Source: Bryobacterales bacterium
Lineage (GTDB): Bacteria; Acidobacteriota; Terriglobia; Bryobacterales; Bryobacteraceae
Reading direction: 5' to 3'
Length of the DNA stretch: 64,000 nt
Assembly: GCA_020852175.1 (NCBI GenBank)
Contig: JADZBH010000012.1
Coordinates: forward strand, 159,487 to 223,486
Part shown: in pieces, positions 18,236-26,488 of the stretch
Position numbering within the stretch: position 1 is the first letter of the stretch
How the letters are laid out: each line of letters begins with the position of its first letter
Made by a program: the position numbers and the translations under genes
Notes under the pieces: generated by a model
Database searches by the model: none
The model's input: the letters and a program-made list of their open reading frames with translations, nothing else
Told to the model about the DNA's origin: nothing

Positions 18236-18913
18236 TTATCTTCCGGCCGTCTGTTCGGCGGCCAGGCCCTGCGTTTCAAATTCAAAGACGGTTCCGGCGG
18301 CGGCCACCTGCACCCGGCCGGGGCCCAGATGGCGTCCCTGGCTCGCGAAGAACACGGCGCCATCGGTGGATTCGCCCGGTTTCAGTTTCACCGTGACGAA
18401 GACGATGGCCGAAGCGGCGGCGGCGGCTTTGATCTTGGTGGAGGTCATCTCGGCCATCAGCGCCTGGCGGCGGGCCTCGTAACCGTTGGTGGCCTTCAGA
18501 CGGTTGAAGCCGTAGAGCCCCATTTCATACGTGGCGACCAGCTTGATGGCGTCGTCGCGTCCACCGCGTGAAATAAAGCGTTCCACCACGCTACGGGCCG
18601 GCGTGGCGCGAAAATGCGCGTTGTCCTTACCGGTGAACTCGAAGTCCTCCGGCCGCATGATCCAGGTTTGTTTGCTTCCGTTGGAGACGGCCACCTGGAT
18701 GACGGAGTAATCCCTGACGGTCACCGGCAAGTGTGCGAACATGATGGTGACCCCGTTGCGGGTTTGCGTCAAATAGCGTAAACCATTGGATTCAAACTCA
18801 ATCACTTGGCCGAAAGCAGCGGCCAGCAACGCGGCGCCCGCCAGACACAGCGCCGCGCGTACCGGTGCCTGCCACCGGCCGCGTGCGGCTTGTCTGCCTG
18901 AACGCGCCCTCAT
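18236..18913 (-). CDS. Exported protein of unknown function
   Basis: A 225-residue protein with a basic N-terminus and a hydrophobic signal region (A-A-L-C-L-A-G-A-A-L-L-A-A-A-F-G). The mature part is mostly beta-like with an Ala-rich stretch near residue 155 (K-A-A-A-A-A-S-A-I-V-F-V-T-V-K-L-K-P-G-E) which suggests a DUF-type beta sandwich. The gene is convergent with the membrane-fusion gene (19-base gap) and divergent from pckA (31-base gap). I do not recognise the family, and nothing nearby indicates its role. Confidence 0.6.
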   Translation of the reverse strand: MRARSGRQAARGRWQAPVRAALCLAGAALLAAAFGQVIEFESNGLRYLTQTRNGVTIMFAHLPVTVRDYSVIQVAVSNGSKQTWIMRPEDFEFTGKDNAHFRATPARSVVERFISRGGRDDAIKLVATYEMGLYGFNRLKATNGYEARRQALMAEMTSTKIKAAAAASAIVFVTVKLKPGESTDGAVFFASQGRHLGPGRVQVAAAGTVFEFETQGLAAEQTAGR

Positions 18914-18944
18914 AACTAAATCATAGACCGGGCTTGACCAAAAT

Positions 18945-20546
18945 ATGATGCAGAACGTCGGAGTAAAACCTTCCCGCCACGGATTGACCGGCCACGGCCT
19001 GCGGAATTGGGACGTGGCCTATTGGAATCTGGGGACGGCGAAGCTTGTCGAAGCAGCCATCCAACGGCATGAAGGGGAACTGGCCAACACGGGCGCGCTG
19101 GTCGTGCGCACGGGCCATTTCACGGGCCGTTCGCCCAAGGACAAGTACATTGTGCGCGACGCCGCCACGGAGAACACCATCGCCTGGGGCAGCGTGAACC
19201 AACCGATGGCGCCGGAAAAGTTCGCCGGGCTGTACGAAAAACTGCTGAGCTTCTGGCAGGGCCGGACCCTGTTCGTGCAGGATTGCCTGGCCGGGGCCGA
19301 TCCGGCGCACCAGATCAAGGTGCGCGTGATCACCGAGTCTGCGTGGCATTCCCTGTTCGGGCGGCAGTTGCTGATCCGGACGCCGTACGAAGAGTTGCAG
19401 GATCAGGCGCCGGACTTCACCATCATGTTCGCGCCCACGTTCCAGGCCCGCCCGGAGCACGACGGCACGCATTCGGGCACGGTGATCGCCATTCACTTCA
19501 CCGAACGCCTCGTGTTGATCGCCGGCACCATGTATGCGGGCGAGTTGAAGAAAAGCGTGTTCACGATTCTGAACCACCTGCTGCCGGACCGCGGCGTGTT
19601 GCCGATGCACTGTTCGGCCAATGTGGGGCCGGAAGGCGATGTGGCGCTCTTCTTCGGGCTCTCCGGAACGGGCAAGACCACGCTGTCGGCCGACGCGGCG
19701 CGCGGACTGATCGGCGACGATGAGCACGGATGGTCGCCCGGCGGCGTATTTAACTTCGAAGGCGGCTGCTATGCCAAGTGCATTCGTCTGAGTCAGAAGC
19801 ACGAGCCGCAGATCTGGAACGCGATCCGGTTCGGGACGGTGCTGGAGAACGTGGTGCTGGACGCCGACCGGCGCAATTGCGACTACGGCTCCGACGAATT
19901 CACCGAAAACACGCGCGCGGCGTACCGGATCGAGTTCATCGGCAATGCCGTGATCCCGAGCCTGGGCGGCCATCCGCGGAACATTCTCTTCCTGGCGGCG
20001 GATGCCTTCGGCGTGCTGCCGCCCATCGCGCGGCTGACGCCGGAACAGGCGATGTTTCACTTCCTCAGCGGCTACACGGCGAAGCTGGCGGGCACCGAGC
20101 GCGGACTGGGCAGCGAGCCCGCGGCGACCTTTAGCGCCTGTTTCGGCGAACCGTTTCTGCCGCGTCCGGCGCAGGTGTACGCCGGAATGCTGGGCCGGAT
20201 GATGCGCGAGCACAAAGTGAACTGCTGGCTGGTGAATACCGGCTGGGTGGGCGGCGCGTATGGAACGGGTGAGCGGATGAGCCTGCCCTACACGCGTGCC
20301 ATGGTGAACGCGGCCATCGCCGGGCAACTGGACGGCGTGGAGAGCGAACCGCACCCGGTCTTTGGCGTGCAGACGCCGAAGCGGTGCCCGGGCGTGCCTG
20401 CCTCGCTGCTGGATGCGCGGTCGCAGTGGACCTCGCCGGAGGCCTACGACGCGGCGGCGCTGGATCTGGCGCGCCGGTTCCAGCAGAATTTCAAGAAGTT
20501 CGGCGCGGTGGACGCTGCCATTGCCGGCGCCGGTCCGAGGGTGTAG
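18945..20546 (+). CDS. pckA: Phosphoenolpyruvate carboxykinase (ATP)
   Basis: A 533-residue ATP-dependent PEP carboxykinase, catalysing oxaloacetate + ATP to PEP + ADP + CO2 in gluconeogenesis. The protein shows R-T-G-H-F-T-G-R-S-P-K-D-K-Y-I-V near the N-terminus, the kinase P-loop G-L-S-G-T-G-K-T-T-L-S and the following D-D-E-H-G-W-S metal-binding motif, then F-N-F-E-G-G-C-Y-A-K. Length and motif order match the family. Two ATGs are adjacent (18945 and 18948) and no clear Shine-Dalgarno precedes them, so the exact start is slightly uncertain. Confidence 0.97.
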   Translation: MMQNVGVKPSRHGLTGHGLRNWDVAYWNLGTAKLVEAAIQRHEGELANTGALVVRTGHFTGRSPKDKYIVRDAATENTIAWGSVNQPMAPEKFAGLYEKLLSFWQGRTLFVQDCLAGADPAHQIKVRVITESAWHSLFGRQLLIRTPYEELQDQAPDFTIMFAPTFQARPEHDGTHSGTVIAIHFTERLVLIAGTMYAGELKKSVFTILNHLLPDRGVLPMHCSANVGPEGDVALFFGLSGTGKTTLSADAARGLIGDDEHGWSPGGVFNFEGGCYAKCIRLSQKHEPQIWNAIRFGTVLENVVLDADRRNCDYGSDEFTENTRAAYRIEFIGNAVIPSLGGHPRNILFLAADAFGVLPPIARLTPEQAMFHFLSGYTAKLAGTERGLGSEPAATFSACFGEPFLPRPAQVYAGMLGRMMREHKVNCWLVNTGWVGGAYGTGERMSLPYTRAMVNAAIAGQLDGVESEPHPVFGVQTPKRCPGVPASLLDARSQWTSPEAYDAAALDLARRFQQNFKKFGAVDAAIAGAGPRV

Positions 20547-20561
20547 GCGCGAGTCCTGGTT

Positions 20562-21302
20562 TCAGACGCCCCGCATATAGGCGGCGGTTACTTCGGCGGC
20601 CGGACCGAGCATGCGGATGCGGCCGTGATCGAGCCACAACGCGTCGTCGCAGAACTCGCGCACGGTGCCCATGCTGTGGCTGGCGAGCAGAATGGACTTG
20701 CCCTGTTCCCGGAACTCGCGGATGCGGCGGAGGCACTTCTGTTGAAAATCCTCGTCGCCGACGGCGATCATCTCATCCACCACGATGACGTCCGGATCGA
20801 GTTCGACGGCGATGGCGAAGGCCAGACGCATGACCATGCCGGAGGAGTAGGTGCGTACAGGATCGTCGAGCGCCGATTCGAGACCGGAAAACGCGGCGAT
20901 GTTGGGAGCGAACTGCTCGATGCGGGCGCGGGTGAAGCCGATCAGCGCGGCGTTCAGCTTGAGGTTTTCATGGCCGCTCAAGTCGGGGTGGAATCCCGCG
21001 CCAAGATCGAGCACGCTCGACAGGCGGCCGCGCACGATCACCTCGCCTTCATCGGGTTCGGCGACCCGCGTGGCCAGGCTGAGCAGCGTGCTCTTGCCCG
21101 CTCCGTTGGGGCCGATCAGGCCGAGGCTGCGCCCGTGCTGGACGGTGAAGCTTACGTTGTCCAGGGCGTGGAACTGGCCCGCGCCGGAACGGCGCCAGCG
21201 TCCGGCAAGCTGGCGGAACACCTCCAACGCCAGCATACGCCGGCCGGAGCCTCGGGCGAATGTCTTGGAGACGTTCTGGAATTCGATGGCGGCGGGAGGC
21301 AT
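20562..21302 (-). CDS. wzt: Polysaccharide export ABC transporter, ATP-binding subunit
   Basis: A 246-residue ABC ATPase with Walker A G-P-N-G-A-G-K-S-T, a signature Y-S-S-G-M-V-M-R-L-A-F-A and Walker B D-V-I-V-V-D-E-M. The N-terminus has the M-x-x-x-x-I-E-F-x-N-V-S-K-x-F form typical of Wzt/TagH. It lacks the C-terminal sugar-binding domain of O-antigen-type Wzt, so it is closer to capsule or simple polysaccharide exporters. The ATG at 21302 shares one base with the stop of wzm (TGATG), so translation is coupled. Confidence 0.9.
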   Translation of the reverse strand: MPPAAIEFQNVSKTFARGSGRRMLALEVFRQLAGRWRRSGAGQFHALDNVSFTVQHGRSLGLIGPNGAGKSTLLSLATRVAEPDEGEVIVRGRLSSVLDLGAGFHPDLSGHENLKLNAALIGFTRARIEQFAPNIAAFSGLESALDDPVRTYSSGMVMRLAFAIAVELDPDVIVVDEMIAVGDEDFQQKCLRRIREFREQGKSILLASHSMGTVREFCDDALWLDHGRIRMLGPAAEVTAAYMRGV

Positions 21303-22096
21303 CAGAGGTAGTCGTACACGCGATGCTTCAAGCGCTGGAAGACTGTCCATCCCAGTACGAAGACGATCAGGGAACTGGCGCCAAGTTTCGCCAGCAACGA
21401 AAACGCCGGCGCGCGGCCTTCCATGAGAATGTTGCGCGTGGCCTGTACAAGGGCGGCGATGGGGTTCAGCGAGTAGATGTCGGCGAAGGCGGGTTTGATC
21501 ATCTCGCCGCCATAGAAAATCGGCACGAGCCAGAACAGAATGGTGTTCATCGACTCCACCACATAGCGCATGTCGCGGACATACACGTTCAGAGCCGAGG
21601 TGGCCAGCACCATGCCGATGATGAACAGAACATAGAAAACTCCGATCACGGGCAGCAGCGTCCAGTAGCGGTTCGGCATGAAGCCATAGGCGAACAGAAA
21701 AACCAGCAGCAGAGCGCATTGAATGAGAACGTGGAGCAGGTTCGACAGCACGCTGGCCACGGGAATGATTTCGCGCGGCACGGGCACCTTCTTGATGAGG
21801 GCCGTGTTCTCCATCAGGCTGGCCGTACCCGTGGACCAGGCAAGCGCGAAGAAGTTATAGGGAATGATGCCGCACAGTACGAAAACGGGGAAAGCGCTCC
21901 GGCCCGTGGGAAACACCTGCGTGAAGACGAAGGTGAGCAGGCCCATCATGATGAGCGGATTCAGCAGGCTCCAGAAGATGCCGAGGGACATGTTGCGGTA
22001 GCGGCTGCGGAAATCCTTGAGGACGAGTTCGCGCAAGGCAAACCCATATTCTCCATGCCAGCGCGCGCCCGGGTCCGGAGGCGATAGGTTGTCCAT
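21302..22096 (-). CDS. wzm: Polysaccharide export ABC transporter, permease subunit
   Basis: A 264-residue integral membrane protein with six predicted helices. The N-terminal R-E-L-V-L-K-D-F-R-S-R-Y-R-N-M-S-L-G amphipathic segment and the L-N-P-L-I-M-M motif are typical of Wzm/TagG/KpsM permeases. It is followed directly by wzt with a one-base overlap and preceded, 11 bases upstream, by the nucleotide-sugar epimerase gene. It probably exports an undecaprenyl-linked polysaccharide across the inner membrane. Confidence 0.9.
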   Translation of the reverse strand: MDNLSPPDPGARWHGEYGFALRELVLKDFRSRYRNMSLGIFWSLLNPLIMMGLLTFVFTQVFPTGRSAFPVFVLCGIIPYNFFALAWSTGTASLMENTALIKKVPVPREIIPVASVLSNLLHVLIQCALLLVFLFAYGFMPNRYWTLLPVIGVFYVLFIIGMVLATSALNVYVRDMRYVVESMNTILFWLVPIFYGGEMIKPAFADIYSLNPIAALVQATRNILMEGRAPAFSLLAKLGASSLIVFVLGWTVFQRLKHRVYDYL

Positions 22097-22107
22097 CCAG
22101 GATAATT

Positions 22108-23109
22108 TTACGCGGACTTTCCGGCGGCGCCGCCGGACAACTGCCCGCGTACCTGTTCTTCAATCCACCCGTAGGTGATGCTCAGGCCGTCTTCGAGCGA
22201 GATGGCCGGTTCCCAACCGAGAACCTTGCGCAGGAGCGTGTTGTCGGAGTTGCGGCCTCGAACGCCCATGGGACCGGGAACGTGGCGCAGTTTCACCTCG
22301 ATGCCGGCGATACGGGCCACGATACGGGCCAGGTCGTTGATGCTGATCAGCCTGTCCTGGCCGAGGTTGAGCGGTTCCTGGAAGCCGGACTGCATCAGGC
22401 GGTAGAGACCTTCGACGCAGTCGTCGATGTAGCAAAAGCTCCGCGTCTGCTCCCCGTCGCCCCAGATCTCGATCTCGTGCTCGCCGCTGAGCTTGGCGCG
22501 AGCCACCTTGCGGCACAGCGCCGCCGGCGCCTTCTCGCGGCCGCCGTCCCAGGAGCCCAGCGGGCCGAAGATGTTGTGGAAGCGGACAACCCGGGTGTCG
22601 AGGCCGTAATCTTCCCTGTAGTGGTAGCACAGACGCTCGGTGATGAGCTTTTCCCAGCCATAGGCGTCCTGCGGCATGGCCGGGTAGGCGTCTTCTTCCC
22701 TGAGCGGGCTTACGTTCGCCTCGGTCTGCTTGAATTCGGGGTAGACGCAGGCCGAGGAGGTATAGAGCAGGCGCTTCACGCCGTTCACGCGCGCGGCCTC
22801 GATGGTGTGGAGGTTGATCAGCGCGTTGTTGTGAAGGATGATGCTGTGGTTGTTGGCGATGAATCCCATGCCGCCCATGTCGGCGGCCAGGGCATAGACG
22901 TCGTCGATGCCGGCGGTGGCGGCGCGGCAGGACTCGGCCTGGCGGAGGTCGGCCACAAGGAACTCATCGGCGTGGGAATCGGAATACTCGGGGTGCTTGA
23001 GATCGACGCCGCGAACCCAAAAGCCGCGCTTCTTGAGGGAGGCCACCAGGTGATGGCCGATAAAGCCGCCCGCTCCGGTGACGAGGGCGCGTCCCGCCGG
23101 AGCGCTCAT
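22108..23109 (-). CDS. GDP-mannose 3,5-epimerase-like NAD-dependent epimerase
   Basis: A 333-residue extended SDR. T-G-A-G-G-F-I-G-H-H is the NAD site. The residues known to be catalytic in plant GDP-mannose 3,5-epimerase are conserved: C121 in S-S-A-C-V-Y-P-E-F, Y150/K154 in Y-G-W-E-K, and K193 in G-R-E-K-A-P-A-A. G-V-R-G-R-N-S-D-N-T-L near the C-terminus also matches GME closely. Such an enzyme converts GDP-mannose to GDP-L-galactose/L-gulose. The ATG at 23109 overlaps the stop of the dehydrogenase gene (ATGA). The upstream extension to 23247 overlaps that gene and is not coding. Biochemical specificity is inferred from residues only. Confidence 0.85.
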   Translation of the reverse strand: MSAPAGRALVTGAGGFIGHHLVASLKKRGFWVRGVDLKHPEYSDSHADEFLVADLRQAESCRAATAGIDDVYALAADMGGMGFIANNHSIILHNNALINLHTIEAARVNGVKRLLYTSSACVYPEFKQTEANVSPLREEDAYPAMPQDAYGWEKLITERLCYHYREDYGLDTRVVRFHNIFGPLGSWDGGREKAPAALCRKVARAKLSGEHEIEIWGDGEQTRSFCYIDDCVEGLYRLMQSGFQEPLNLGQDRLISINDLARIVARIAGIEVKLRHVPGPMGVRGRNSDNTLLRKVLGWEPAISLEDGLSITYGWIEEQVRGQLSGGAAGKSA

Positions 23110-24494
23110 CCGGCCACCTGCTCGCGGGCAGCCCCGCTGGACGCCAAGGCTGTGTCGAAGCCTCGCCCGGCGCGTCCCGTTCCGGTGCCGAGCGTAAGGT
23201 AAGTACAGATCTCCTCGAATCCCTTCCCCTGGTAGAGCCGCCAGCAATCGATGAGCGTGATGCGGCCCTGCTCCCTGGCAAAGTCGGCCGGGGTGAGAGC
23301 GCGAAATTCGTCCGCGGCGGTCATCACCAGCACGACGGAGGAGGCGGCGATGGCCTCGGTCGAAGAGGAGGCGTACCGGACGCTATCGCCCAGTTCGCTT
23401 CTTGCTCCACCCATGGCAAGAGGATCGTAGACGGTGACGGGAATGGACCGCCCGGCCAGGAACCGGGCCAGCGCGATGCCGGCGGACTCCTCCACGACGC
23501 CGGTTCCGGGCTTATAACTGAGACCCAATACGCCCACCGGACCGGAGCCGGCAAGGTCGAGAACGAACTCGCCCAGGCGTTCCGTGTGGCGGCGGTTGGT
23601 GGCGTGCGTCGCTTCGGCGAGCACGGGTTCGGCGCCCAGGTGGCGCGCCATGGAGGCAAAAGCGATGTTGTCGCGGGGGAAGCAGGGCCCGCCGTAGCTG
23701 AGCGCGCCTTTCAAATACTTCCTGCCGATGCGGGAGTCCAGGCCTATGGCCGATGTAACCACGTCCACGTCGGCGCCCTCCAGCCGTTCGCATACCGAGG
23801 CGAGCATATTGGCGTAGCTGATCTTCGTGGTGACATAGGTGTTCACGCTGATCTTGGCCAGCTCGGCGTTGACAAAGCTCATGCGCGCCGCGGGCGGCTT
23901 GTTGTCGCAGACGCGCTGATGGATGGATTCCAGCCAGGCTCCAGCCTTGGAGTCGGACTCGCCGATGAGGAGCATGTCCGGATTCAGCATGTCGCGGATC
24001 ACGCTGCCCAGGGCTATGAACTCGGGGTTGTAGCAAAGGCCGAAGTCCACGCCACAACGCTTACCGGACAGCTCTTCAAGCAGGGGCAGGACATGATTGG
24101 CCGTGTGTCCCGGCATGACCGTGCTGGAGACGACGACGAGATGATACCCGTTTTTCGTGCGCAGCGCCCGGCCTATGCCGCGGCAGACATCCAGAACGTA
24201 GTCGAGGCGGAAGGCGCCATCGGGACCGGAAGGAGTCGGGACAATGATAAAGGTGGCCGAGGTTTCGCGCACGGCGGATTCAATGTCCCCGGTGGCGCTC
24301 AGCCGTTCCCGGTTGCGCGCCATGTATTCGTCCAGCAGCGGCTCCTGAACGGGAGCCTGCCCCCGATTCACGGCATCCACGGCGGCCGGGTTCAAATCCA
24401 CTCCGATCACGGAAAACCCTTTGTCCGCCAGTACGGCGGCCATCACCGCCCCCAATTTGCCCAACCCGGCAACTGACAAGGAACCACTAAACAT
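23106..24494 (-). CDS. UDP-glucose/GDP-mannose dehydrogenase family protein
   Basis: A 462-residue nucleotide-sugar dehydrogenase. The N-terminal Rossmann motif is V-A-G-L-G-K-L-G. K214 and N218 in A-K-I-S-V-N-T-Y and the catalytic C271 in Y-G-G-P-C-F-P-R-D are conserved. The enzyme would oxidise the C6 alcohol of a nucleotide hexose to a uronic acid with two NAD+. It is the first gene of the minus-strand polysaccharide cluster and its stop overlaps the epimerase start. Whether the substrate is UDP- or GDP-linked is not clear from the sequence. Confidence 0.9.
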   Translation of the reverse strand: MFSGSLSVAGLGKLGAVMAAVLADKGFSVIGVDLNPAAVDAVNRGQAPVQEPLLDEYMARNRERLSATGDIESAVRETSATFIIVPTPSGPDGAFRLDYVLDVCRGIGRALRTKNGYHLVVVSSTVMPGHTANHVLPLLEELSGKRCGVDFGLCYNPEFIALGSVIRDMLNPDMLLIGESDSKAGAWLESIHQRVCDNKPPAARMSFVNAELAKISVNTYVTTKISYANMLASVCERLEGADVDVVTSAIGLDSRIGRKYLKGALSYGGPCFPRDNIAFASMARHLGAEPVLAEATHATNRRHTERLGEFVLDLAGSGPVGVLGLSYKPGTGVVEESAGIALARFLAGRSIPVTVYDPLAMGGARSELGDSVRYASSSTEAIAASSVVLVMTAADEFRALTPADFAREQGRITLIDCWRLYQGKGFEEICTYLTLGTGTGRAGRGFDTALASSGAAREQVAG

Positions 24495-24504
24495 ACTCCG
24501 CTTA

Positions 24505-24533
24505 TTGTGGCACTTTCATCCGTGATGCCACAA
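24505..24533. promoter_or_regulatory. Perfect inverted repeat, possible operator
   Basis: TTGTGGCA at 24505-24512 and its exact reverse complement TGCCACAA at 24526-24533 flank a 13-base spacer. The repeat lies in the 77-base gap between the divergent sugar-dehydrogenase operon and the glycosyltransferase gene, where it could bind a regulator of both. Confidence 0.45.
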
Positions 24534-24571
24534 CAAGTGCAAGAGTTAGTAAAGAAATTCCGCAAGGTCGT

Positions 24572-26488
24572 ATGCTGGTTGCCATGGATTCCTTGACACC
24601 CTATCTATCGCTCGTCGTAACCGCCCGGAACGACGATCATGGCGGGGATCTGTTGAAAAGGATGCAGGCGTTCACCGACGGCTGGATTGAGCAATCGAAC
24701 CGCTACGGTCTCCCATCGGAACTGATTATCGTGGAGTGGAATCCGTTGCCGGGGCGTGCGCCACTGGCCGAGGCGCTGCGTTGGCCGGAAGGGAATCACT
24801 ACTGCGAGGTACGGGTTCTGACCGTTCCGGCCGAAGTGCACCAGCGGTACCGGCACGCCGCGGTCCTTGGCCTGTATCAGATGATCGCGAAGAATGTAGG
24901 AATTCGCCGGGCGCGCGGAAATTTCGTCCTGGCGACGAATATTGACATTTTATTTTCGTCGGAACTGGTGGAACGTTTAGCGCGACAGGACTTGCGTCCG
25001 GAAAAGATGTACCGGATGGACCGTTTGGATGCGCGGAGCGAAATTCCGGAGAATGCAGGAGTGGAAGAGCGTTTGGCGTGGTGTGGACGAAACCTGCTGC
25101 GTGTGAATTCGCGCAATGGGTCGTTTCCGGTAACCCCCGATGGCGTACCGGTGCCTGGCGAGCAGGATATCGTGAGGCCCAACGCCGGAATTTCCCTGGC
25201 AATGGACTGGTATTCGCCGGAATCCTATGCGGGGACTCCCTACCGCTGGCTGCCGGACCGGGCGACGCTGCTCCTCCAGGCGCCCGAGGGACCGGAGGCG
25301 GGCGAACTTTCGATCGATCTGGAACCTGGGATGGGCACGGGGTATGGCCCATTTCTGTTGTGCGTGACGAAGAAGGACGGCACGCTGCTGGCCGAACGCC
25401 GCGTGAGCGGACGGACGACAGTGACCGTGCCCACGGGGTTGCAACCGGCGGAGCAAGGCGCTCTGGTGCTCCACGTCGTGGGCGGCGGATTGCGTATCCA
25501 AAAGGACCCGAGATTGGCGAACGTACAGGTGCGGTCGATTGCCTGGGGTGGCGCGATGCCTTTGCAAACCGTACAGCCGCGGCGGCGCTTGCGCTGGTGG
25601 TTGGGACATCTTTACAGGCGCTGGCGAGGCATTGAACTTCCGCCGCCGACGGTGCATGACCGCGAGGAGAAGGGTTTGAAGTCGGGCATCGAATTCGAGG
25701 GCGGCTGGAGCCATTGGGAGCGGCTGGGTTCGGGATTGGCGCGGTGGCCCGGCGAGCGGGCCGCGCTGACATTGACGGCGTCCGGCGGCGCGCACGAATT
25801 GGAGCTGGACGTGGAGCCCGGTCCAGGCGCCGTGGGACGGACGGTGACACTGGTGCTGTGTGGCGCGGATGGGAGTGAGTTGGCTCGCGCGGCCATCGCC
25901 GGGCGGACACGTTTGCGATGGCAGGCCGGTACGCCCGCCCCCGGAAAGCTGACCGTCGGAATCCGGGGCGATCTGGCGGAGGCTACGGCAGGCCGCTCGG
26001 AACCGATGCTGACACTGCACGGCGTGGAATGGCGTGCCGCGCGGCCCGGGTCCACCACCGCGCACGCCTTTGAATGCGTGGACGCGGAGGATGTCCCCGT
26101 TCACCTGCACACGAACGGGTGCGGCGACTTCACCCTGCTGTCGCGCGAGGCCTGGTTCGACCTGCGCGGCTACCCGGAGTTCGACGCCTTTTCCATGAAT
26201 ATCGACTCTGTATTCTGCTGGGCGGCCCATCACGCGGGATACCGCGAGGAGATGCTGAACGATCCGATGCGCACCTACCACATCGAGCACGGCAGGGCCT
26301 CGGGATGGACGCCGGAGGGCGAAGCGGCATTGTACGAACGGATCGCCAAGAAGCGGATACCCTGGCTTGACTATGAAACGGTGATCGCCTGGGCGCGCGA
26401 TATGAACCGGTTCGGCTTGCCCATTCTCTTCAACAATGAAAACTGGGGGCTGGCCTCGGACCGGTTCGCCGAGCGTGTCATACGGTGA
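24572..26488 (+). CDS. Large glycosyltransferase-like protein with duplicated insert
   Basis: A 638-residue protein. Residues 12-210 look like a GT-A glycosyltransferase: L-S-L-V-V-T-A-R-N-D-D, I-I-V-E-W-N-P, N-V-G-I-R-R-A-R-G and the D-x-D-like N-I-D-I. The acceptor half resumes near residue 510 (N-G-C-G-D-F-T-L-L-S-R-E-A-W-F-D-L-R-G-Y-P-E-F). Between them lie two related beta-rich repeats, about residues 212-345 and 377-505, each with R-W-x-x-D/E-R-A, E-L-x-x-D-x-E-P-G and G-R-T elements. It is divergent from the sugar-dehydrogenase cluster. ATG at 24572 and 24584 are both possible starts. The sugar donor is unknown. Confidence 0.72.
   Translation: MLVAMDSLTPYLSLVVTARNDDHGGDLLKRMQAFTDGWIEQSNRYGLPSELIIVEWNPLPGRAPLAEALRWPEGNHYCEVRVLTVPAEVHQRYRHAAVLGLYQMIAKNVGIRRARGNFVLATNIDILFSSELVERLARQDLRPEKMYRMDRLDARSEIPENAGVEERLAWCGRNLLRVNSRNGSFPVTPDGVPVPGEQDIVRPNAGISLAMDWYSPESYAGTPYRWLPDRATLLLQAPEGPEAGELSIDLEPGMGTGYGPFLLCVTKKDGTLLAERRVSGRTTVTVPTGLQPAEQGALVLHVVGGGLRIQKDPRLANVQVRSIAWGGAMPLQTVQPRRRLRWWLGHLYRRWRGIELPPPTVHDREEKGLKSGIEFEGGWSHWERLGSGLARWPGERAALTLTASGGAHELELDVEPGPGAVGRTVTLVLCGADGSELARAAIAGRTRLRWQAGTPAPGKLTVGIRGDLAEATAGRSEPMLTLHGVEWRAARPGSTTAHAFECVDAEDVPVHLHTNGCGDFTLLSREAWFDLRGYPEFDAFSMNIDSVFCWAAHHAGYREEMLNDPMRTYHIEHGRASGWTPEGEAALYERIAKKRIPWLDYETVIAWARDMNRFGLPILFNNENWGLASDRFAERVIR

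Noticed and set aside
24726..26290. Two long minus-strand frames opposite the large glycosyltransferase
   Set aside because: Pro/Arg/Ser-rich shadow composition, while the plus-strand gene has recognisable motifs and good coding features.
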